Shown here: positions 1 to 8,154 of the stretch, one piece after another
Numbering within the stretch: the first letter of the stretch is position 1
Layout: each line of letters opens with the position of its first letter
NCBI RefSeq assembly: GCF_003939025.1
Contig: NZ_RQIH01000025.1
Location: 20,230-84,229 of the forward strand
Length of the DNA stretch: 64,000 nt
From: Rhizobium sophoriradicis
Lineage (GTDB): Bacteria > Pseudomonadota > Alphaproteobacteria > Rhizobiales > Rhizobiaceae
Direction of reading: 5' to 3'
The notes under the pieces: model-generated
Seen by the model: the letters and a program-made list of their open reading frames with translations, nothing else
Told to the model about the DNA's origin: nothing
Databases searched by the model: none
Position numbers and translations under genes: made by a program

Positions 1-773
1 TGCGCGATCACGCCGCCTTCGAGCTCGAAGGTCGCATAGGCCGCATCGTCGGTGTCGCAATTATAGGGCTTGCCCTGCTCGTCGATGCGGCGCGGAATAT
101 GCGTGGCGCCGAGGCAGGAGACGGCCTTGACCTCGCCGAACAGATTATCGAGCACGTAACGCCAGTGGCAGAGCATGTCGAGGATGATGCCGCCGCCGTC
201 GCCCTTGCGGTAGTTCCAGGAGGGGCGCTGCGCCGGCACGCCCCAATCGCCTTCGAAGACCCAGTAGCCGAATTCGCCGCGCACCGAGAGGATCTTGCCG
301 AAAAAGCCGGAATCCCTGAGCAGCGCCAGTTTGCGCAGGCCGGGCAGGAAAAGCTTGTCCTGGACGACGCCGTGCTTGAGGCCGGAGCCGCGCGCCTTGC
401 GGGCAAGGTCGATCGCCACCTGCAGATCGTCGGAAATCGGCTTTTCGCAATAGACGTGCTTGCCGGCGTCGAGCGCCTTGGACAGAAGCTCGGCGCGCAT
501 CAGCGTCGTGCCGGCGTCAAAGAAAATCGTGTCGTCGGGATTGGCGAGCGCGGCATCGAGATCGGTCGACCAGCGCTTGATGTTATGCTTCTTCGCCAGC
601 TCTTCCATCTTGGCGCCGTTGCGGCCGACGATGATCGGGTCGATCTCGAGTTTCTCGCCGGATTTCAGCGTGATGCCGCCCTGGTCGCGGAAGGCCAGAA
701 TCGACCGCACCAGGTGCTGGTTGTAACCCATGCGGCCGGTGACGCCGTGCAAGATGATCCCCAAGCGTGCCAT
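1..773 (-). CDS. Gfo/Idh/MocA-family oxidoreductase (3' part beyond window)
   Basis: The reading frame opens at an ATG at 773 and is still open at base 1, so about 257 N-terminal residues are visible and the C-terminus is missing. The start has a good ribosome site (GGGAGG) upstream. The N-terminus (MARLGIILHGVTGRMG) is a Rossmann nucleotide-binding fold, and the CEKPI motif near residue 110 is the hallmark active-site lysine region of this NAD(P)-dependent sugar dehydrogenase family. The gene is divergent from the TetR/ABC block and has a 16-bp palindrome (836-851) just upstream, shared with the ABC operon and the uxaC operon. The substrate is inferred to be a sugar acid or sugar, but cannot be fixed from sequence. 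Confidence 0.85.
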   Translation of the reverse strand, partial: MARLGIILHGVTGRMGYNQHLVRSILAFRDQGGITLKSGEKLEIDPIIVGRNGAKMEELAKKHNIKRWSTDLDAALANPDDTIFFDAGTTLMRAELLSKALDAGKHVYCEKPISDDLQVAIDLARKARGSGLKHGVVQDKLFLPGLRKLALLRDSGFFGKILSVRGEFGYWVFEGDWGVPAQRPSWNYRKGDGGGIILDMLCHWRYVLDNLFGEVKAVSCLGATHIPRRIDEQGKPYNCDTDDAAYATFELEGGVIA

Positions 774-835
774 TTTTTCCTCCCTGCAATTTTTTGCGGC
801 GGGAGCGGGCGTCCTGGCCCGGCCCTCCCAAGCCG

Positions 836-851
836 GTAACTAAACGGTTAC
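836..851. promoter_or_regulatory. 16-bp palindrome, putative operator copy 1
   Basis: GTAACTAAACGGTTAC, with inverted GTAAC/GTTAC arms, lies 63 bp upstream of the oxidoreductase start at 773. Near-identical copies lie at 1769-1784 and 22474-22489. The TetR gene next door makes it the likely binder; this is inference. Confidence 0.6.
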
Positions 852-904
852 TTGATGGCAGAAGAGCGGCGAGCCTGTCAAGAGTCAAATCCTGCTTTCG
901 AGAC

Positions 905-1582
905 TCAGCGCTTGATTGAGGCAAGCGTGACGTGGACGATATGCTTTTCCCAGGCGTCGAGATGGCTCGGCTCGAGAAGGTCGCGGCCGAAGATCGTCGA
1001 GAGCGTGTACTGGTTGGAAAGGTAGAAATAGCCGAGCGAGGCGATCGTCAGGTAGACGTGCAGGGGATCGGCGGTTTCGATGAAGACGCCCTGCTTCTTT
1101 CCCTGCTCGAGCACTTGGGAAAGCTCACCGATCAGATGCGAATGCAGCTCCTTGAGCCGGACGGACTGACGCAGCCAGCGGGCGCGATGTAGGTTCTCCG
1201 TGCCGAGCAGGCTGAGGAATTCCGGATGCTGGAGGAAATAGCGCCAGGTGAAGAGCGCCAGTTCGCCGATGCCTTCCTCCGGGCTGCGATCGCCGATATG
1301 CAGGGCGCGCTCGGCGGTGCGGATGCCGACATAGGCCTCCTCGAGCACTTTCAGGTAGAGCTGCTCCTTGTCGCCGAAATAGTGGTAGAGCATGCGTTTG
1401 TTGGTGCCGGCCCGCTCGGCGATGGCGTCGACGCGGGCGCCGCCCATGCCGTTTTCGGCGAATTCCCGGGTTGCCGCTTCGAGGATCGCCGCGCGCGTCC
1501 GCTCCGGATCACGTTGGGCCGTCCGCTCCGGCGACGGTCGCCGGGCCTGCTTCCTTTCCCTGTTTCCCCCGTTGTCGTTCAT
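905..1582 (-). CDS. TetR-family transcriptional regulator
   Basis: A 225-residue protein with a typical TetR N-terminal DNA-binding domain: residues about 28-75 contain the helix-turn-helix with the NKRMLYHYFGDKEQLY stretch characteristic of the family. The rest is a helical ligand-binding domain. I chose the ATG at 1582 because it follows a GGGGTGGAG ribosome site; a GTG at 1603 in the same frame is a weaker alternative. The gene sits between the partial oxidoreductase and the sugar ABC operon, and 16-bp palindromes lie in front of both of those transcription units. It probably represses uptake and catabolism of a sugar or uronate and is released by a pathway intermediate. The ligand is not known. 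Confidence 0.9.
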   Translation of the reverse strand: MNDNGGNRERKQARRPSPERTAQRDPERTRAAILEAATREFAENGMGGARVDAIAERAGTNKRMLYHYFGDKEQLYLKVLEEAYVGIRTAERALHIGDRSPEEGIGELALFTWRYFLQHPEFLSLLGTENLHRARWLRQSVRLKELHSHLIGELSQVLEQGKKQGVFIETADPLHVYLTIASLGYFYLSNQYTLSTIFGRDLLEPSHLDAWEKHIVHVTLASIKR

Positions 1583-1768
1583 CAGCTCCACCCCTGTCGT
1601 CACGTGTTGCGCTCATAAGCCTTCGATGCGAAATTGTAAAAACCGAATTTCGAATGGCAGCCCGCGCAACAGAAGGTCGGAGCATGACGTCGCCTGCAAC
1701 CGCGACGCTTTTCGCCATCATGCTCTGACCGACACCGCTTGACAGGGTTGCCGCTTTGCTCGTAGCTT

Positions 1769-1784
1769 GTAACCAATTAGTTAT
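1769..1784. promoter_or_regulatory. 16-bp palindrome, putative operator copy 2
   Basis: GTAACCAATTAGTTAT matches the copies at 836-851 and 22474-22489 in the outer GTAAC/GTTA arms. It lies 62 bp before the solute-binding protein start, a suitable place for a repressor site over the ABC operon promoter. The gap 1583-1845 holds this site, a hairpin and no gene. Confidence 0.6.
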
Positions 1785-1805
1785 TTGCGCAAGCAAAACT
1801 GGTTT

Positions 1806-1827
1806 GGAAGCGTGTGGAGGCGCTTCC
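1806..1827 (+). promoter_or_regulatory. Leader hairpin of the sugar ABC operon
   Basis: GGAAGCG and CGCTTCC form a perfect 7-bp inverted repeat with an 8-base spacer, ending 18 bases before the start codon and just upstream of the GGAGGAGG ribosome site. It may be a second operator (LacI-like sites have such symmetry) or an RNA hairpin affecting translation. Confidence 0.4.
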
Positions 1828-1845
1828 CTTTGGAGGAGGAAAAAA

Positions 1846-3132
1846 ATGACTCTGCGTGTAAATAGACGTAATTTCGTGGCCGGAGGCGCAGCCCTTCTGT
1901 CGCTTTCAGCGCTCGGCACCAGCGCCTTGGCACAGGAAAAGCGCCTGCGTCTCCTGTGGTGGGGCTCGCAGCCGCGTGCCGACCGCACCAACAAGGTGTC
2001 GCAGCTCTATCAGACGAAGAATCCCGGCACGTCGATCACCGGCGAATTCCTCGGCTGGGGCGATTACTGGCCGCGCCTTGCGACCCAGGTCGCCGGCCGC
2101 AATGCGCCCGACGTCATCCAGATGGATTATCGCTACATCGTCCAATATGCGCGGCGCGGCGCGCTTGCTCCGCTCGAATCCTATATGCCGGCCAAGCTTA
2201 ATCTCGATGATTTCGACAAGGCCCAGATCGAGGGCGGTAGCGTCGACGGCCATCTCTATGGCGTCAGCCTTGGCGCGAATTCGGCAGCCACGGTGCTGAA
2301 CACGACCGCTTTCAAGGAGGCGGGCGTCGATCTGCCGACGCAGGCGACCACTTGGGATGAGTTCGCCCGCATGGGGGCGGAAATCACCAAAGCGGGCAAG
2401 CGCAAGGGCATGTTCGGTATCGCCGACGGCAGCGGCGCGGAACCGCTGTTCGAGAACTGGCTGCGTCAGCGCGGCAAGGCGCTCTACACTGCCGACGGCA
2501 AGATCGCCTTCGGCGTGGAAGACGCATCGGAATGGTACGACATGTGGGCGAAGTTCCGTGAGGCCGGAGTCTGCGTTCCCGCCGACGTGCAAGCCCTTGA
2601 CAAGAACGATATCGAAACCAACACGGTATCGCTCGGCAAATCGGCCGCCGGTTTTGCCCACTCCAACCAGTTCGTCGCTTATCAGGCAATGAACAAGGAC
2701 AAGCTGGCGCTCACGAACTACATGCGCGTTAAGCCGGATTCGAAGGGCGGCCACTATCGCAAGCCTTCGATGTTCTTCTCGGTCTCGGCCCAGTCGAAAT
2801 CGATCGACCTGGCGGTGGACTACGTCAATTTCTTCGTCAAGAATCCTGAGGCAGTGCTGCTCCTGGATGTCGAACGCGGCATTCCGGAATCGGCTGCCAT
2901 GCGCGAGGTTGTTGCGGCGAAGCTCGATGAAAACGGCAAGGTCGCATTGGACTATGTCAGCGGTCTCGGCGATCTCGCGGGCAAATTGCCCCCGCCGCCC
3001 CCGGCCGGCGCCGGTGAAGGCGAGCTGACATTGCGCAACATCGCCGAGCAGGTCGCCTTCGGGCAGCTGTCTCCTTCCGACGGAGGCAAACAGCTTGTCG
3101 ACGAAATTACGCAGATTCTCGCACGAGGCTGA
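1846..3132 (+). CDS. Extracellular sugar-binding protein of a CUT1 ABC importer
   Basis: A 428-residue periplasmic binding protein (family 1 extracellular solute-binding type). The N-terminus has a twin-arginine motif (NRRNF at residues 6-10), a hydrophobic stretch and an ALA cleavage site at 27-29, so export by Tat is likely. The ATG at 1846 follows a strong GGAGGAGG site. It is the first gene of an operon with two permeases, a dehydrogenase and an ATPase. Length and the RLRLLWWGS start of the mature protein fit the maltose-binding-protein-like class. The likely cargo is a sugar or sugar acid; the operator shared with uxaC suggests a uronide, which is inference. Confidence 0.9.
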   Translation: MTLRVNRRNFVAGGAALLSLSALGTSALAQEKRLRLLWWGSQPRADRTNKVSQLYQTKNPGTSITGEFLGWGDYWPRLATQVAGRNAPDVIQMDYRYIVQYARRGALAPLESYMPAKLNLDDFDKAQIEGGSVDGHLYGVSLGANSAATVLNTTAFKEAGVDLPTQATTWDEFARMGAEITKAGKRKGMFGIADGSGAEPLFENWLRQRGKALYTADGKIAFGVEDASEWYDMWAKFREAGVCVPADVQALDKNDIETNTVSLGKSAAGFAHSNQFVAYQAMNKDKLALTNYMRVKPDSKGGHYRKPSMFFSVSAQSKSIDLAVDYVNFFVKNPEAVLLLDVERGIPESAAMREVVAAKLDENGKVALDYVSGLGDLAGKLPPPPPAGAGEGELTLRNIAEQVAFGQLSPSDGGKQLVDEITQILARG

Positions 3133-3138
3133 TCCCGT

Positions 3139-4098
3139 ATGAGCAATGCGATGCGCACGCCCGCAGGGGCCATACCGGTGGAAAGATATCAGGGGGCCGT
3201 GGCCGAGGGACGCTTCCGGCGTCTCTGGAATGCCAATGCTCCCGGCTACCTCTTCCTCCTGCCATGGCTCGTCGGCTTTTTCGGGCTGACGCTCGGGCCG
3301 GCCCTGATTTCGCTCTATCTCTCCTTCACCGACTACGACATGCTACGGTCGCCGAGTTGGGTGGGAACGGCGAATTACGTGCGCATCGCCACGGCGGATC
3401 CGAAATTCTCGGCAGCCATGAATGTCACCCTGACCTATGTCGTCTTCTCGGTGCCGTTCAAGCTGACCTTCGCCCTGCTGGTCGCTATGGCGCTGAACCG
3501 CGGCCTGCGCGGGCTGACCTTCTATCGCGCCATCTTTTACCTGCCCTCATTGCTGGGCGGCAGCGTGGCGATCGCCGTTCTCTGGCGCCAGCTTTTCGCC
3601 AGCGATGGTCTCGTCAATGCCGCGCTCTCGCAGTTCGGCATCGAAGGTCCGAGCTGGATCTCGCATCCGAACTATTCGATCTATACGCTGGTGGCGCTGT
3701 CGGTCTGGCAGTTCGGCTCGCCGATGATTATTTTCCTCGCCGGCCTGCGCCAGATCCCGCAGGACATGTATGAGGCGGCCAGCCTCGACGGCGCCTCGAA
3801 ATTCCGGCAATTCCACAAGATCACCCTGCCGCTTCTGACGCCGGTGATCTTCTTCAACGCCGTCGTCCAGACGATCGAAGCTTTCAAGGCCTTCACGCCG
3901 GCCTTCATTATATCGGGCGGCACCGGCGGGCCGATCAATTCGACGCTGTTCTACACGCTCTACCTCTATCAGGAAGCCTTCGGCAATTTCCGCATGGGCT
4001 ATGCCTCGGCGCTCGCCTGGATCCTGGTGGTGATCATCGCGATCTTCACCGCCTTCTCCTTCCTGACCTCGCGTTATTGGGTGCACTACGATGACTGA
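3139..4098 (+). CDS. Sugar ABC transporter permease (MalF/UgpA type)
   Basis: A 319-residue inner-membrane protein with about six hydrophobic segments. The cytoplasmic loop carries the binding-protein-dependent transport signature EAASLDGASKFRQFHKITLP (about residues 213-232), which docks onto the ATPase. It starts 7 bases after the binding-protein gene and overlaps the next permease by 8 bases, so the genes are cotranscribed and probably translationally coupled. Confidence 0.93.
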   Translation: MSNAMRTPAGAIPVERYQGAVAEGRFRRLWNANAPGYLFLLPWLVGFFGLTLGPALISLYLSFTDYDMLRSPSWVGTANYVRIATADPKFSAAMNVTLTYVVFSVPFKLTFALLVAMALNRGLRGLTFYRAIFYLPSLLGGSVAIAVLWRQLFASDGLVNAALSQFGIEGPSWISHPNYSIYTLVALSVWQFGSPMIIFLAGLRQIPQDMYEAASLDGASKFRQFHKITLPLLTPVIFFNAVVQTIEAFKAFTPAFIISGGTGGPINSTLFYTLYLYQEAFGNFRMGYASALAWILVVIIAIFTAFSFLTSRYWVHYDD

Positions 4099-4978
4099 GA
4101 TGACCGCTTCCGTCACTGCGGCCAGGCCGCCATCGGACATCACCAAACGCAGCCTGCCGGCGTCGCTCGTCATCCACGCCCTGCTGATCGCTGCTTCGCT
4201 TCTGATGCTCTATCCGCTGTTGTGGATGGTCTCGGCATCGGTCAGGCCCGAAAACGAAATCTTCTCGTCGACCTCGCTCATCCCGTCGTCGATCGATTTC
4301 GCCTCTTATGTCCGCGGCTGGACCGGGCTCGATGTTAGCTTCGGCCGATTCTTCTGGAATTCGCTCGTCATCTCGCTGCTGGTCGTGACCGGCAATGTCA
4401 TCGCCTGTTCGCTGACGGCCTACGCCTTTGCGCGGCTGCGTTTTGCCGGCCGGAATTTCTGGTTTTCGATCATGCTCGGCACGCTGATGATCCCCTATCA
4501 CGTGACGCTGATCCCGCAATATGTGCTGTTCCTCGACCTTGGCTGGGTCAACACCATCCTGCCGCTTGTCGTGCCGAAGTTTCTGGCAAGCGACGCCTTC
4601 TTCATCTTCCTGATGGTGCAGTTCTTCCGCGGCATCCCGCGCGAACTCGACGAGGCGGCGATGATGGACGGCTGCAGCGCCTGGCGCATCTACTGGAAGA
4701 TCATGTTGCCGCTGTCGCTGCCGGTGCTGGCGACCGCCGCCATCTTCTCCTTCATCTGGACCTGGGACGATTTCTTCGGACCGCTGATCTACCTGAACGA
4801 CATGAACACCTATACGATCCAGCTCGGCCTGCGCACCTTCGTGGATTCAACCAGCGCATCGGATTGGGGCGGCCTGTTCGCCATGTCGACCTTGACGCTG
4901 GTGCCGGTGTTCTTCTTCTTCCTGTTCTTCCAGCGCCTGCTGATCGAGGGCATCGCCACGACGGGCATGAAGCGTTGA
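4091..4978 (+). CDS. Sugar ABC transporter permease (MalG/UgpE type)
   Basis: A 295-residue permease with six predicted membrane segments and the EAA-loop signature (DEAAMMDGCSAWRIYWKI, about residues 188-205). It partners the preceding permease in the membrane pore of the importer. Its stop codon overlaps the ATG of the following dehydrogenase gene (TGATG at 4976-4980). Confidence 0.93.
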   Translation: MTEMTASVTAARPPSDITKRSLPASLVIHALLIAASLLMLYPLLWMVSASVRPENEIFSSTSLIPSSIDFASYVRGWTGLDVSFGRFFWNSLVISLLVVTGNVIACSLTAYAFARLRFAGRNFWFSIMLGTLMIPYHVTLIPQYVLFLDLGWVNTILPLVVPKFLASDAFFIFLMVQFFRGIPRELDEAAMMDGCSAWRIYWKIMLPLSLPVLATAAIFSFIWTWDDFFGPLIYLNDMNTYTIQLGLRTFVDSTSASDWGGLFAMSTLTLVPVFFFFLFFQRLLIEGIATTGMKR

Positions 4979-6081
4979 TGGCGACAACGGAAAAGAGTGA
5001 CATGAACATCAAGACGGTGGCGATCGTCGGCTGCGGTATCGGCCGCTCCCACATCGTCGAAGGCTACCTGCCGCATTCCGACAAGTTCAGGGTGGCAGCG
5101 ATCTGCGACCTGAACGCAGAACGTCTGGCGGCAGTTGGCGACGAGTTCGGCATCGAGCGCCTCACCACCTCTTTTGAGGAACTGCTCGCCGACGACACGA
5201 TCGACATCATCGATATCTGCACACCGCCCGGCATCCATCTGGAACAGGTGGTCGCGGCACTCGCCGCCGGCAAACATGTCGTTTGCGAAAAACCGCTGAC
5301 CGGCTCGCTCGCCGCCGTCGATGCCATCATGGAAGCGGAAAAAACCGCCCGAGGCGTGCTGATGCCGATCTTCCAGTACCGTTATGGCGACGGCATCCAG
5401 AAGGCCAAGCGGATCATCGACGCCGGCATTGCCGGTAAAGCCTATACGGCCTCGGTCGAAACCTTCTGGCTGCGCAAACCCGAATATTATGCCGTGCCCT
5501 GGCGCGGCAAATGGGCGACGGAACTCGGCGGCGTGCTCGTCACCCATGCGCTGCATCTGCACGACATGCTGATGCATCTGATGGGCCCGGCGGCCAGGGT
5601 CTTCGGCCGCGTTGCCACCCGCGTCAACGATATCGAGGTCGAGGATTGCGCCTCCGCCAGCCTGCTGATGGAAAACGGCGCCTTCGTCTCGCTGTCCTGC
5701 ACGCTGGGTTCGCAGGAACAGTTGAGCCGGCTGAGGCTGCACTTCGAGAATGTCACCTTCGAAAGCAGCCATGAGCCCTACACACCCGGCAAGGATCCCT
5801 GGAAGATTATCGCCGCCAATGACGACGTGCGGGAAAAGATCGGCCGGGTGATTGCCGACTGGAAGCCGGTCGCGCCGCGATTCACCACCCAGATGGGTCA
5901 GTTCCACGCCTTCCTCAGCGGCCAGGGGCCGCTGCCGGTGACGACAGTGGATGCCCGCCGCGCGCTGGAGCTGGTGACCGCCATCTACCAGTCATCCGAC
6001 AGCGGCGCCGAAGTGCCGCTGCCGGTCGGCCCCGACAGCCCGAAATACGCCGATTGGCGCGCAAGAACGAAGCAACGATAA
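4978..6081 (+). CDS. Gfo/Idh/MocA-family oxidoreductase
   Basis: A 367-residue NAD(P)-dependent sugar dehydrogenase-like protein. The Rossmann motif VAIVGCGIGRSH is near the N-terminus, CEKPL near residue 105 is the family active-site motif, and the C-terminal alpha/beta domain contains the HALHLHDM stretch with a likely catalytic histidine. The ATG at 4978 overlaps the permease stop; an ATG at 5002 is an alternative start. It sits inside the ABC operon, so it probably acts on the imported sugar. It is the second such enzyme here, the first being the divergent gene at 1-773. Confidence 0.88.
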   Translation: MATTEKSDMNIKTVAIVGCGIGRSHIVEGYLPHSDKFRVAAICDLNAERLAAVGDEFGIERLTTSFEELLADDTIDIIDICTPPGIHLEQVVAALAAGKHVVCEKPLTGSLAAVDAIMEAEKTARGVLMPIFQYRYGDGIQKAKRIIDAGIAGKAYTASVETFWLRKPEYYAVPWRGKWATELGGVLVTHALHLHDMLMHLMGPAARVFGRVATRVNDIEVEDCASASLLMENGAFVSLSCTLGSQEQLSRLRLHFENVTFESSHEPYTPGKDPWKIIAANDDVREKIGRVIADWKPVAPRFTTQMGQFHAFLSGQGPLPVTTVDARRALELVTAIYQSSDSGAEVPLPVGPDSPKYADWRARTKQR

Positions 6082-6103
6082 ATTACGAGAGGGGTTTGAG
6101 ACG

Positions 6104-7180
<1,077 letters not shown>

Positions 7181-7195
7181 CCCGATAGCGCCCTT

Positions 7196-7215
7196 GCGCG
7201 TCCGGAAGGACGCGC
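7196..7215 (+). terminator. Hairpin after the sugar ABC operon
   Basis: GCGCGTCC-GGAA-GGACGCGC is a perfect 8-bp stem with a tetraloop placed 15 bases after the ATPase stop. There is no run of T after it, so it is at best a weak terminator or an mRNA-stabilising hairpin. Confidence 0.45.
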
Positions 7216-7279
7216 GCGGCTGCTTGACAGCCTGTCCTCCTCTGCCCCATCATTTTGCCAGCGCCGCAAGGGGGATAGC

Positions 7280-8154
7280 ATGACGCCTGAGGATAGGATT
7301 CATGCGCTTGGCATCTGGCAGGGTCCGATTGAAATTTCGCCGATATCCGGCGGCATCACCAACAGGAACTATCTGGTCAGCGACGCCGTCGCGCGCTGCG
7401 TGGTGAGACTCGGCACCGATATTCCGATCCACCACATCATCAGGCAGAACGAGCTTGCCGCAAGCCGTGCGGCGCACGCCGCCGGCCTGTCGCCCGCCGT
7501 CATCCACCATTCGCCCGGCGTGTTGGTGCTCGACTATATCGAGGCGCGGGCGCTGTCGCCCGAGGATATCAGGACGCCGGAAATGCTGGCCCGGATCGTG
7601 CCGCTGGTGCGCGCCTGCCACCATGATATCGCACGGCATTTCCGCGGCCCGGCAATGATCTTCTGGGTCTTCCATGTCATCCGCGACTACATCGCCAGCC
7701 TGAAGGAGTCGGGCAACCTCCACCTCCCACTGCTGCCGGCGTTGATCGCCAAGGCCGAGACGCTGGAAGAGGCGGCAGCGCCGTTCGAGATCGCCTTCGG
7801 CCATAACGACCTGCTGGCCGCCAATTTTCTCGATGACGGCAGCGGCTCTGGCTGATCGATTGGGATTATGCCGGCTTCAACACGCCGCTGTTCGACCTCG
7901 GCGGATTGGCCTCAAACAATGAGTTCTCGCAAGCTGCCGAGCAAACGATGCTCGAGACCTATTTCGATCGGCCGCTGACCGATGAGCTCAGCCGGCGCTA
8001 CAGCGCGATGAAATGCGCCTCGCTGCTGCGCGAGACGCTCTGGAGCATGATTTCGGAAATCCATTCCACCATCCAATTCGACTATGCCGCCTATACCGCC
8101 GAAAATCTCGGGCGTTTCGAGCGCGCCTATCAAGCCTTTGAACAGGAACGATAA
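7280..8154 (+). pseudogene. Choline/ethanolamine kinase-like phosphotransferase, frameshifted
   Basis: The first frame (7280-7855) has a kinase N-lobe and the catalytic-loop motif FGHNDLLAANF, then stops at TGA 7853. The next frame continues without interruption of homology: the metal-binding IDWDYAG motif begins a few codons past that stop and the C-terminal helical part runs to TAA 8152-8154. The two frames differ by one base, so a single deletion near 7846-7850 explains the break; restored, the protein would be about 291 residues. It may be an inactivated gene, a sequencing error or, less likely, a programmed shift. Its stop abuts the ATG of the dehydrogenase gene at 8155, so the two are one operon, possibly for choline or methylated-amine use. 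Confidence 0.8.
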
